Shown: positions 15,863-23,772 of the stretch, piece after piece
Position numbering within the stretch: position 1 is the stretch's first letter
Layout: each line of letters starts with the position of its first letter
Assembly: GCA_964480915.1 (NCBI GenBank)
Contig: CAYZRS010000044.1
Location: 1 to 43,473, forward strand
Length of the DNA: 43,473 nt
Direction: 5' to 3'
Origin: CAWGCE01 sp964480915
Lineage (GTDB): Bacteria > Planctomycetota > Planctomycetia > Pirellulales > Pirellulaceae
The notes under the pieces: generated by a model
What the model was told of the DNA's origin: nothing
What the model saw: only the letters and a program-made list of their open reading frames with translations
Database searches by the model: none
Made by a program: the position numbers and the translations under genes

Positions 15863-17130
15863 AAATTCGCTCCCAGCTCGGAATTGCCGGGTTGCGATGG
15901 TACCAACCGGGCGTAGAGCGCCGCCGGATAATTGCCTCGCCACAGCGTCAGCGCACGACCGACATGGGTGAGAAACGTGTAGTTTTTTCTGATCGTCGCC
16001 TCGTCCATCGTCTCGATCTCGGTCACCAGCCACTGGGCGGCTCGAATCAATGTTTCTTGTGGCGGATGGACGTCGACCGGAGCCATGGCCCACCATTCCA
16101 GCGCGTGGCCGGTCGCCGAGAGTCGGCGACCTTGGGGTCCAACCGTGTCGTCAACTCCAATGGGCTCGCCGGGCCAATCTCTGTCCCAAAAGCCGGCTGG
16201 TGATTGGTTCGCGATCAGCCGTCCTGTCGCTTCCAACAGATGGCGGCGCACTTCTCGACGAACCGGGTCCGAGAAAAAGGGTTCTTCGGCATCGAGTCGT
16301 AACAGGATCGTTAGCGTGAACAATCGATGCCCACCAAAACAACAACCTTGCCCGAAATCCTGCCTCATGATCCGCCGTGCGATGCGATCGAAATTGATCA
16401 CCTGCCCTTCCGCAGAAACCCAAGGACGAAAATCGGCACTATAGAGCGCTAGTGCCAACGAACTCCATTCATACTCTCGTTGATTCAACCCGAACCGCCG
16501 AGCCGACGAAATGGCGATCTCTCGCAGCGTGATTTCTGATCCGGCATCGCGCGTCGCCAGCTCGTTCGATCCAGGCTCGCCACGCACCAGGACGGGAAAA
16601 CTGAGCGGCGTGCCGACTTCGGCCAAGGTCGCCAACGTATGATCGACGTGACTGGAGGAAGCAGCGCCTTCTTGAATTCGTACGCGAGTCCCATCGCTGC
16701 CATGGATGAGCAACGGCCGAGCCTCGCCTCCCCACGCAGCCTGGAACATCTGGTCATCGGTCAGCAGCCGTCGCATCTCTTCGCCGCTGGGGGAATCGGA
16801 CTCGGGAAACGTCGCTTCGACTCCCCAAAATCGCAAGGCATGGTCGACGTGATTGATCTTCGGTTTATCTCGGTAGGCCGGCGGCCGTAGCCTTGTCAAC
16901 ACAACGGCCAGCTGGGCATCACTGATGACGCGTGGATAGTCGAACTGCGGATTGACGACACGCGGTGTCGAACGAAACGCCGGGAATCGACCGATCGCAT
17001 TCGACGAACGGCTCCACACCGCGCTCCCAATTAGCAACGATATCAACACCGCCTGAGCAACCAAAAAGGAGCCTCTTCGCGAGCTCTTGGGCCGAGCCGG
17101 TTGCTTGATGTTTTCTGGCGACCTGTTCAT
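15859..17130 (-). CDS. Membrane-anchored alpha/alpha-toroid-like protein of unknown function
   Basis: A 423-residue protein with a single N-terminal membrane anchor (FLVAQAVLISLLIGSAVW) and a large extracytoplasmic part. The helical repeats look like an alpha/alpha toroid (the prenyltransferase/squalene-cyclase or glycosidase-like shape): GGHRLFTLTILLRLDAE, RREVRRHLLEATGRLI, SPAGFWDRDW, LSATGHALEWWAMAP, LIRAAQWLVTEIE, FLTHVGRALTLW. I cannot assign a reaction. It is encoded 30 bases after the GT-C-like gene and its stop overlaps the next pilin start, so it very likely acts with the pilus, for example in subunit modification or surface anchoring (inference). Confidence 0.72.
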   Translation of the reverse strand: MNRSPENIKQPARPKSSRRGSFLVAQAVLISLLIGSAVWSRSSNAIGRFPAFRSTPRVVNPQFDYPRVISDAQLAVVLTRLRPPAYRDKPKINHVDHALRFWGVEATFPESDSPSGEEMRRLLTDDQMFQAAWGGEARPLLIHGSDGTRVRIQEGAASSSHVDHTLATLAEVGTPLSFPVLVRGEPGSNELATRDAGSEITLREIAISSARRFGLNQREYEWSSLALALYSADFRPWVSAEGQVINFDRIARRIMRQDFGQGCCFGGHRLFTLTILLRLDAEEPFFSDPVRREVRRHLLEATGRLIANQSPAGFWDRDWPGEPIGVDDTVGPQGRRLSATGHALEWWAMAPVDVHPPQETLIRAAQWLVTEIETMDEATIRKNYTFLTHVGRALTLWRGNYPAALYARLVPSQPGNSELGANL

Positions 17131-17160
17131 CTACCGATTCCATTCCACTCGCAACGGAGT

Positions 17161-18831
17161 TTAAATGCCCACTCGATGGAGCACCAACGCGTCCTTGTTC
17201 TCAAATGCCAACCGCCACTTTCCACCACTTCGCATCACTTCGGATGCCATTCTGGGTTGCTGTCGTTTATCAATCACTAAAGTATGGATCGCGTAACGGT
17301 CGGTAATCCTCTGCCAATCGTTGCCGCCGAGAAAGATCTGGGAGTAATCACGCTGCACCATGCCCGGCAGTTGATGGATGTGAGAGTCGGTATACAGCTG
17401 AATGCCAGCGCCACCATCGTAAATGAGCCAGTCGGCCCAATAGCTGGGCGCCCAAACGAGATTGTCAGACCCGTGCTGTCGCAAATGCTTCGCAACGGCC
17501 ACAGGAGTCGCCTGGTGGTGCCAGGTCGTAGGAGATCGCTGCTGGCCTCCTAGCAAAGGAGCACTCATGGGAGAGAGCGCGAATCCACACCAGACGATCA
17601 ACGCCGCGATCAATGTGTATGCAAATTTTAGCGGCCGCGGTTCGTCATTCGCTTCGCTTGCCTCGACGGGCGTCGCTCGATTGTGCGAGTCCGGCCGTTC
17701 CAGCCAACCTCGCTGTTCGGCCAGGTCTCGATAGTGCCGCGCTGCCACGAGCAGCGCGGTTCCAACGAACCACGGCAAGAATCGTATCGACCATGACGCC
17801 AGACAACCGGCTGCCAACGCCACGAAGACTTCGGCAAACGACACCTTGAGGCGACTCTGCTGCCAGCAAACCACCACGCAACCGACGACCAAGGCAAAGG
17901 CAAACCCGTGGGCACTCGCCAAGACAAGCGGCAGCTGGCCTCCCGCTTCCGCCCAGATTGGAAAGTGACCGCCCTGCCCCAACGCGACCGACCATATTCG
18001 TGGACCGTGCGGATTGAGGAACGTCGCCAGCAAGGCGAATTCACTCGTCCAGATCCAACCCTGCAACTCGCGCGATCGCACAGACTGCAGGAACCGCAAC
18101 TGAAGACCACTCGCGGCTCGCTGGTGGTACCATTCGGTAAAAAACAGACCCGTGGTAATCGCCAACAGTCCTGCCCAGCCGTAAACAAAAGAACCGTCCA
18201 GATTGGCCCAAGCCAGCATGACGACCACAACACCGACCTGTCGCCAACCGAGTCGAGTTTGCGAAATCGATCTCGTCTCGAACAACAGCGGCGCAAGCAA
18301 CCAGACGAGCGCCGCCAGGCACAACCCGCCCAGCAGCAACGGCTGCGGCGCAGTCATCTCAGTCAAACTCAGCCAGAACATCAACGAAACACCAGCCAAC
18401 ATGAATCGCTTCTGGCCACTCCGTTGAAAAAACGTGTGGGCCCATAGCAGCAGCGACGCACCCGCGACGATGGCCGACAGCGATGAGAGTCCGCCGACTC
18501 CCCACGTCGCAATCGTTTGTCCCATGATCCACTGCGACAACCAGCCCGAATTCAGGAAAGGCATGCCGTCCGCAAGAGGCACCTGCAAGGGACCATCCGG
18601 GATCGTACCCGTTTGCAGAATCGCCCGCCCCGCGACCGCGTGTCGCCACACTTCGGAATGAAACAACGGTGCGTGACTAACGAACAGAAAGGCCGTCACA
18701 AACCACAGACAGACGACACAATGAGGCCACTGCAGCGCGTAACGATCATCGAGAATGGCCGTTAGCCGATGCGATTCGACGGACAATGCTTCCGCACGAT
18801 CTGTCGGTTTTGGCTGAATTACAGTGCTCAT
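17161..18831 (-). CDS. Polytopic membrane protein, putative GT-C-type glycosyltransferase
   Basis: A 556-residue integral membrane protein with about 9-11 hydrophobic helices and a soluble C-terminal domain of ~110 residues. It follows the pattern of a widespread uncharacterised bacterial GT-C-like group: HSEVWRHAVAGRAILQTGTIP in the first external loop, a PxLNSGWLSQWI segment, an APQP loop, then VVVMLAWANLDGSFVYGW. The C-terminal part has SYWADWLIYDGGAGIQLYTDSH and DWQRITDRYAIHTLVID. The first-loop acid, where related transferases keep their catalytic Asp, is Glu here. The gene sits between tadE and the toroid/pilin genes. Glycosylation of pilins is an inference; transport or another lipid-linked sugar transfer is possible. 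Confidence 0.72.
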   Translation of the reverse strand: MSTVIQPKPTDRAEALSVESHRLTAILDDRYALQWPHCVVCLWFVTAFLFVSHAPLFHSEVWRHAVAGRAILQTGTIPDGPLQVPLADGMPFLNSGWLSQWIMGQTIATWGVGGLSSLSAIVAGASLLLWAHTFFQRSGQKRFMLAGVSLMFWLSLTEMTAPQPLLLGGLCLAALVWLLAPLLFETRSISQTRLGWRQVGVVVVMLAWANLDGSFVYGWAGLLAITTGLFFTEWYHQRAASGLQLRFLQSVRSRELQGWIWTSEFALLATFLNPHGPRIWSVALGQGGHFPIWAEAGGQLPLVLASAHGFAFALVVGCVVVCWQQSRLKVSFAEVFVALAAGCLASWSIRFLPWFVGTALLVAARHYRDLAEQRGWLERPDSHNRATPVEASEANDEPRPLKFAYTLIAALIVWCGFALSPMSAPLLGGQQRSPTTWHHQATPVAVAKHLRQHGSDNLVWAPSYWADWLIYDGGAGIQLYTDSHIHQLPGMVQRDYSQIFLGGNDWQRITDRYAIHTLVIDKRQQPRMASEVMRSGGKWRLAFENKDALVLHRVGI

Positions 18832-18855
18832 AAACTCTCACCATCGGCCGCATTG

Positions 18856-19344
18856 TCAACTTTCACACGGAGTACACAACTTCCGCGACGCGGCACACAG
18901 CTCGTATTGTTTTCCGGCATAGTCGACACAGTAATTTGCAAGTGCATTGGGGATCGGTGTCACATCGGTCGAGACAATCAACACCGCCCGACACATGTCG
19001 GCAGGCGGTAAGCGAGTTAAATGCGGACTGGTCAATGCGCCATCGCCGTCGGTCGAAACGATGCCTGCTTCATCGAGCAGCACGAGTCGCACTCCGGGAC
19101 CGACGCGGATGCCATGCACATCGAGGAATGGAGCAATTCCCGCCAATACTTCGTCCTGCCCACATCCGATCGCGGCCAAGCGAGCAGCTTCGGTTGCTGC
19201 GGCCGCCAGCGAACTGTTGACCACCAACACGGTCGAAAACTGAATCGCCGCCACCAGGACCAAAACCAACACCGGCATCACCAGGATCAGTTGCAGCACC
19301 TCGATGCCACGTCGACGGATATTCCTTTTTTTCCCTTTGGCCAT
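18856..19344 (-). CDS. tadE: TadE-like pseudopilin (reverse operon)
   Basis: A 162-residue protein of the TadE family. A basic leader (MAKGKKRNIRRRG) precedes the helix IEVLQLILVMPVLVLVLVAAIQF and the typical downstream helix NSSLAAAATEAARLAAIG. The periplasmic tail has several Cys (MCRAVL, NYCVDYAGKQYELC, KLCTPC). In Tad systems TadE is a minor pseudopilin cleaved by TadV. Residue 5 after the Gly is Gln instead of Glu. The ATG at 19344 is chosen because the basic leader starts there. It is followed 24 bases later by the GT-C-like gene. Confidence 0.82.
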   Translation of the reverse strand: MAKGKKRNIRRRGIEVLQLILVMPVLVLVLVAAIQFSTVLVVNSSLAAAATEAARLAAIGCGQDEVLAGIAPFLDVHGIRVGPGVRLVLLDEAGIVSTDGDGALTSPHLTRLPPADMCRAVLIVSTDVTPIPNALANYCVDYAGKQYELCAASRKLCTPCES

Positions 19345-19414
19345 GTTCCATCCGTCGGCTTGTTGCCAAAGAATCCTCTCGGGATCAAGCGAATCGCCCA
19401 AACCGACTAGGCGA

Positions 19415-19612
19415 CTAGGTAATCGAAGCGATCGCGTTCGCCAGATCCATCAGTTCAGAAATCAACGCGCTGCGAAGAGTGGCCAAGCCGGCGATCACAC
19501 CAATACCGACAATCGTCAATAACAGCAGGTACTCAACGAATACGCCACCAGCGGTGCAGCCGACAAGTCGCCGAAGCCTCAGTCGCTTAAGAATTTGCCT
19601 CATGCTACTCAT
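19415..19612 (-). CDS. flp: Flp major pilin candidate
   Basis: A 65-residue prepilin and the only paralogue with the classical Flp features. The leader is short and strongly basic (LKRLRLRRLVGCTAG), the mature N-terminus GVFVEYLLLLTIVGIGVIAG has the Flp Glu-Tyr pair at positions 5-6, and the C-terminal helix is short (LATLRSALISELMDLANAI). By size and motif it is the best candidate for the main pilus subunit. The ATG at 19612 has AAGGA upstream; an ATG at 19603 is also possible. It is the first gene of the long reverse operon, as expected for flp. Confidence 0.87.
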   Translation of the reverse strand: MSSMRQILKRLRLRRLVGCTAGGVFVEYLLLLTIVGIGVIAGLATLRSALISELMDLANAIASIT

Positions 19613-19932
19613 CGCTTCAGTCCTTTGTCGCGGGACATGGGTTGCCGAATCAAAATCCATCCATTCGCAACGCCAACATTGCGAGTGCTGGCTACCTACA
19701 AACCCTCGTACTTTTCTGCCGCCAACTTTGGAGGGTTTTCCAACAGTCGCGATTGGCGAATCGCTCGGCGCATAACCAACCCCCTTCCGGTTGGGTACAG
19801 TCGTACCGATCGTGCATGCGGGAATACCTGGCCATGGTTATGCGATCACGATTTGTTTCTCACGCCCCGACCGCGCCAAACCTCCGAAATAACCCTTAAG
19901 GTCACATCAGCTCAACGAATGGATTCGAAGAA
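19613..19932. promoter_or_regulatory. Divergent control region between the two halves of the Tad locus
   Basis: 320 bases with no gene, flanked by flp (reverse) and tadE2-tadG (forward). It holds two inverted repeats: GCGATTGGCGAATCGC at 19749-19764 (perfect 6-base arms) and CCAACC...GGTTGG at about 19776-19794. Promoters for both operons must lie here, but I cannot point to -35/-10 boxes with confidence. Confidence 0.5.
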
Positions 19933-20439
19933 TTGTCAGGTCCGCGCATTCCAATCACTCGCCACTGGCCCCGCGCTGCGCGGGGAGCCATTCTGTTGGA
20001 GACCATTGTTGCGCTGCCGGTGCTGTTCATCGCGCTCCTAGCGGTCGTGGAATTTGGCCTGCTCTCGATGCACCAATCGTGTCTGCAACAAGCGAGTCGC
20101 GCCGGCGCCGACGCGGCGACTCACAGTCCACTCCCAACGTCAGGTCCCGTACCGGACGGGATCCTGGAAGCGGTCAACGCGGTACTCGAGTGCAAAGGGA
20201 TGACAGCCGATTGCGTCCGCGTCGAACATAATCTGGCCCGTGGTGGCCCCTATGTACTGAATGCAGGGATCGGCGCCGCTCCACCGATGGCCCCCGCGCC
20301 GGACCAGCATCCGTACGTCCGCGTTTCGGTCTGCGTCGAGAACACGCAACTCGCCCCCAACCTGTTGCGAACGTATTGCGTCGATCTAAGCGGTGATCTT
20401 TCGCAAAAATCAACGACCCGCTGTTACCCAGTCAGGTAA
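19933..20439 (+). CDS. Second TadE-like pseudopilin (forward operon)
   Basis: A 168-residue TadE-family protein. The leader ends WPRAARG and is followed by AILLETIVALPVLFIALLAVVEFG, with the conserved Glu at position 5 after the cleavage Gly, then the SCLQQASRAGADAA helix. The periplasmic part has Cys pairs and the tail NLLRTYCVDLSGDL, similar to NALANYCVDYAGK at the end of the reverse tadE, so the two are paralogues. The only in-frame start near the leader is TTG at 19933, with a weak GAAG upstream. The gap to tadG is 6 bases. Confidence 0.8.
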   Translation: MSGPRIPITRHWPRAARGAILLETIVALPVLFIALLAVVEFGLLSMHQSCLQQASRAGADAATHSPLPTSGPVPDGILEAVNAVLECKGMTADCVRVEHNLARGGPYVLNAGIGAAPPMAPAPDQHPYVRVSVCVENTQLAPNLLRTYCVDLSGDLSQKSTTRCYPVR

Positions 20440-20445
20440 GCCCAC

Positions 20446-21870
20446 ATGCGCTTTGCCACATCCCCAACCGTCGTTCCCCCCTCGTCACTGCGGCGCGGGA
20501 TCGCCACATTGTGGATCATTCTTGTTCTCCCAGCCATGTTCTTGATGATTTGTTATGCCGTCGAATCGGGGCGGCTCTACCTCGCGCGGCAACAGCTGCA
20601 AACCGCACTCGAGTCGGCAGCTCTCGCTTCTGTCAAAGATTGGTGTGATTCCCGCTGCGACGAAGGAACGCAGCCTGCGCGCGAATGTGGCCTGGCTTTC
20701 GCCCTGGCGAATGACATTTTGGGGACGCCACTGTCGATCGATCTCAATTTTGACAGCAGTGATCGGCCGAATGAAAATGCCAATTGCGATGGCAACCTGC
20801 TTTTTGGAACGATCACGGAGACCGACCCAGAAGTCGTCTTCGACACGAGCAAACGAGCTGGTTGTGGTCGCCTTGATGGCCCCAATGCCCACGCCACCAT
20901 GAAAATCAGCACCGACGGCTGGCAAACGGTGATGCTCTGTGAACGCAACTACGATTGCATGGTCGTCATCGCCACGCCGGTCTACACGGAAGCCGACCCG
21001 CCTGCTGTTGTCCGCATCACCAACGTGAGTGCCAACTCGTTCGACTTCATCGTGCAAGAAACGAATGCGGGAGTCGCTCGTCCCGATGTGCCGGTCTACT
21101 TTTTTATCGCCGAAGCGGGCGTCTACAACGAAGCCGACCACGGCGTGAAAATGGAAGTCGTAAAATTCAATTCGACCGTGACCGACTTCGCCAACAACAG
21201 CTGGAATGCTCAAGCGATGCCCTACGCTCAGGCCTACACGCAACCGGTCGTCTTGGGCCAAGTCATGTCGTACAACGATCCAGATTGGTCCGTTTTTTGG
21301 AGCCACGGCGGCAGTCGCAATATTCCACCCGGCGCGAACTTGTTTGTCGGCAAACATGTCGGACAAGACGCAGACCGCACCCGCGCTGATGAAACGATCG
21401 GCTATGTCGTGATTGAAGAAGGCGACGGGTGCATGAACGGGCTGCCGTACCACGCAGAATTGGGGCCTGATGCCGTAAGTGGTATTCTGCCCACCGCTCC
21501 CGATACCTATACAACCCCAACCGACATCTGCCACTTCGTGGTTGCAGTCAAAGAGGCGGAAGCGGGCGGCAATGGCGCTTGGGCGGTCCTGTACGGCCCC
21601 GACCCGCTGAGACCCGGAGCGATCGATCTCGCGCTGGACGAGCACCGACTCACCGATCGCCGACATACCAACGAACCAGTCGCCTACATCCTATTCGGTG
21701 GCCCGTGTGCGGTGCGTGCCCGTGCCGAGATTCAAGTCAATTGGATGTGTCAGAACCTGTTCGGATGCCTCTTGCCACCGACCACAATTACGGCCGAAGT
21801 GACTGCTGTCATGGACTGCGAGAAGAGATGCACTCAACTGATCTGCGTTGATCGTTTCGAGTGCCCTTAG
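20446..21870 (+). CDS. tadG: TadG-like pilus assembly protein
   Basis: A 474-residue protein. The N-terminus SLRRGIATLWIILVLPAMFLMICYAVESGRLYLARQQLQTALESAALAS is the Tad/TadG module: a pilin-like helix followed by the 'R..LQ.A.DAAALA' helix of the family (quoted in parts: RRGIATLW, YLARQQLQTALESAALAS). A large extracytoplasmic domain follows, rich in Cys, Asp and aromatic residues, ending CEKRCTQLICVDRFEC. It has no recognisable von Willebrand A domain. It is co-transcribed with tadE2. There is no dedicated forward terminator; the downstream hairpin is oriented for the reverse pilin gene. Confidence 0.85.
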   Translation: MRFATSPTVVPPSSLRRGIATLWIILVLPAMFLMICYAVESGRLYLARQQLQTALESAALASVKDWCDSRCDEGTQPARECGLAFALANDILGTPLSIDLNFDSSDRPNENANCDGNLLFGTITETDPEVVFDTSKRAGCGRLDGPNAHATMKISTDGWQTVMLCERNYDCMVVIATPVYTEADPPAVVRITNVSANSFDFIVQETNAGVARPDVPVYFFIAEAGVYNEADHGVKMEVVKFNSTVTDFANNSWNAQAMPYAQAYTQPVVLGQVMSYNDPDWSVFWSHGGSRNIPPGANLFVGKHVGQDADRTRADETIGYVVIEEGDGCMNGLPYHAELGPDAVSGILPTAPDTYTTPTDICHFVVAVKEAEAGGNGAWAVLYGPDPLRPGAIDLALDEHRLTDRRHTNEPVAYILFGGPCAVRARAEIQVNWMCQNLFGCLLPPTTITAEVTAVMDCEKRCTQLICVDRFECP

Positions 21871-21930
21871 CATGTCCGACCGTGCGATCTACCACCGTTC
21901 CCTGGAACGAGCGTCAGCGCCAACGACAGA

Positions 21931-21967
21931 AACAAAAAAACGCCGATTGGACCAAGCCAACCGGCGT
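21931..21967 (-). terminator. Rho-independent terminator of pilin paralogue 6
   Basis: Read on the reverse strand: 11-base arms with one mismatch (21967-21957 and 21950-21940) and a 6-base loop, followed by a run of seven T. It lies 45 bases after the pilin stop. On the forward strand it lacks the T run. Confidence 0.85.
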
Positions 21968-22012
21968 TCTATCAAAACTTCACACCCGTAAAGTTCTCTC
22001 CCCGTTTGTCGT

Positions 22013-22342
22013 CTACAGCTCGTCGTCGGGACCGCCATCGAATGTGATGCAATTGTCCGCCGCACCAGCGGTGTCGTCGGCGTCATCACACCAGTCTGTC
22101 ATGTCGACGTAGTCGCTTCCGCAGGTGCTGGCCGAGTGACCAACAACGCCGAAGAACGAGTAACATTGATTCAGATCTTGGATCGCACCTGCGACGTCTG
22201 AAAGTTCAGAAACAACCGCATCGCGAACGGAGGTCAAACCTGTGATCAACCCAATCACGGCGATGGTGGCGATGAGAATCAATTCGATCGAAACGATGAA
22301 GCCTGCTTCGTCGTTCCACATCTTCGTGGCAACTTGGTTCAT
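22013..22342 (-). CDS. Flp-like type IVb pilin paralogue 6
   Basis: A 109-residue prepilin. The leader MNQVATKMWNDEAG precedes the helix FIVSIELILIATIAVIGLITG with Glu at position 6, then LTSVRDAVVSELSDVAGAIQDLNQ. The acidic tail holds CGSDYVDMTDWC ... DNCITF, the same GSxYxD plus Cys motif as paralogues 3 and 4. The ATG at 22342 has AGGGG upstream. It is monocistronic with its own strong terminator, which suggests separate and perhaps high expression. Confidence 0.82.
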   Translation of the reverse strand: MNQVATKMWNDEAGFIVSIELILIATIAVIGLITGLTSVRDAVVSELSDVAGAIQDLNQCYSFFGVVGHSASTCGSDYVDMTDWCDDADDTAGAADNCITFDGGPDDEL

Positions 22343-22621
22343 AGGAGATCCCCTGAAGTGCAAAAGTGAATGTAAAACCCAGTAGTGCAATCCCCTATTC
22401 CGGTGAACGCACAACGAAAGATAGGTCTCCCCAAACTTTTGAATTTCAGGCCATCAGAAAAGCGGGTGAATACCCTGCTAAATATTGCCACCTGGAAAGC
22501 ATGATCCAGCGAACACAGCCCCGCTGGGGGTGAACAGAATCGCCAAAAAGCGTGATTTGGCCGAAAGAACTGAAAACTTCTCGAGTGATAACGTGAGGAA
22601 TGTGACGACTGTCCCCATCGT

Positions 22622-23500
22622 TCAACCGCCCGCACCGCGGCGGGCGGACCCGCCGGCACCGGTTGCGGCCGATTTGGCAGCCTCGTTGAGGCCCCAGTCG
22701 TAATCCAGATAACTGACCTTTCCACGCCCAGTACGAGCTGCCGCAGCGCTCGCGGCGTCCGGCAGGTAACTCGCGATCGCCCGCAGCACTTCCGCATTGT
22801 TGGCTCCAAAGTCTGAACCGAACCAATCTAGGATCGCCGAGAGTTGGAACCGTTTCCGACCTGCGTCGTAACGAAAGTTGCCCGGTTGGGCAAAGAAATC
22901 TCTAGTATTCGTCGTCAACTGCTGCTCCAAGCGGTCCGCCGTGTAAGCTTCATTCAACAATCGGGGACAACTGATCGATGCGCAGACTATCGCAAAGTGA
23001 ATGCGTGGCTCTTGCATCTTTCGCAGCATCTTGTGTTCAATCGAGTCCAACGACATGGCTCGCCCGTCTACCTGTAGCAGCAAGTCGTGCCAGATGTTGT
23101 AACCGATGACTTTGGCTGTGTGGTTACGAATGCTCGAGGTGGGATATTCCTGCAAGATTCCGCGGACGGTTACCGCGTTGTAGGCGTTGATGAAATAGGC
23201 CAACTGAGCGCCGCGTGTCGAACTCTGCGTTAGGCTGGCGCGCGACAATTCTTCGATGTATTGGTCAAGCAATGTCACATCGCCGGTCGACGTATGCCAG
23301 GCGCGATAGTTCACCCCACCCCGCTCGTCCACATATCGCGACAAGAGTTGCTGCCACGCCGAATGGTCGATGTCATTGATCGACACTCGACTTGCCGCAG
23401 GGACCTGAATTCCCACGTAGCGTTTGGAACCGGCCATCGACACGCTGGCAGAGAGCAATACCAAACAAGCGGTCACGGTCATCAACGACTTCGTCTTCAT
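22622..23500 (-). CDS. DUF547 domain-containing exported protein
   Basis: A 292-residue protein with a signal peptide (TVTACLVLLSASVSMAG) and a DUF547 domain over most of the remainder. Family landmarks are WQQLLSRYVDERGGVNYRAW, AQLAYFINAYNAVTVRGIL, GYNIWHDLLLQVDGRAMSLDSIEHKML, IHFAIVCASISCPRLLNEAY and LDWFGSDFG. DUF547 has a papain/transglutaminase-like character, but its activity is not established. The C-terminal 20 residues are Ala/Gly-rich. The ATG at 23500 is chosen since GAGG lies 9 bases upstream. It is monocistronic between pilin 6 and the HD hydrolase. Confidence 0.85.
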   Translation of the reverse strand: MKTKSLMTVTACLVLLSASVSMAGSKRYVGIQVPAASRVSINDIDHSAWQQLLSRYVDERGGVNYRAWHTSTGDVTLLDQYIEELSRASLTQSSTRGAQLAYFINAYNAVTVRGILQEYPTSSIRNHTAKVIGYNIWHDLLLQVDGRAMSLDSIEHKMLRKMQEPRIHFAIVCASISCPRLLNEAYTADRLEQQLTTNTRDFFAQPGNFRYDAGRKRFQLSAILDWFGSDFGANNAEVLRAIASYLPDAASAAAARTGRGKVSYLDYDWGLNEAAKSAATGAGGSARRGAGG

Positions 23501-23772
23501 CGTTTCCATCCTCAGAAAAAACCTCTCAATTCCCATCGATCATGACAGATTGTCGTTCCTCCGAGCGTTGTCTTACTCACTTTCTCAAAGAAAACGCTTT
23601 TTTGACTACCAAACCATCACCGCTCGGCCGTGAAACCCCGCCCCGCGCGAGTCACCAAGCCGGCCTGCTCCGCCCGTCCGGGCCAACCGGCATTTGGGCA
23701 CAAAACCGTCCCCATCGCCGTTTCTCGCGTCCTCCCCGATGCCAACCGATCGCCATGGATCGCCACCGCGGC

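Noticed and set aside
19829..19843. Sigma-54-like GG-N10-GC element upstream of tadE2
   Set aside because: Only the GG and GC spacing fits. The flanking consensus bases are poor and such a match is expected by chance.
20485..21666. 393-codon open frame antisense to tadG
   Set aside because: It has no ribosome site, no recognisable domain and a composition rich in Arg/His/Asp. The forward frame has a clear TadG N-terminus and family layout.
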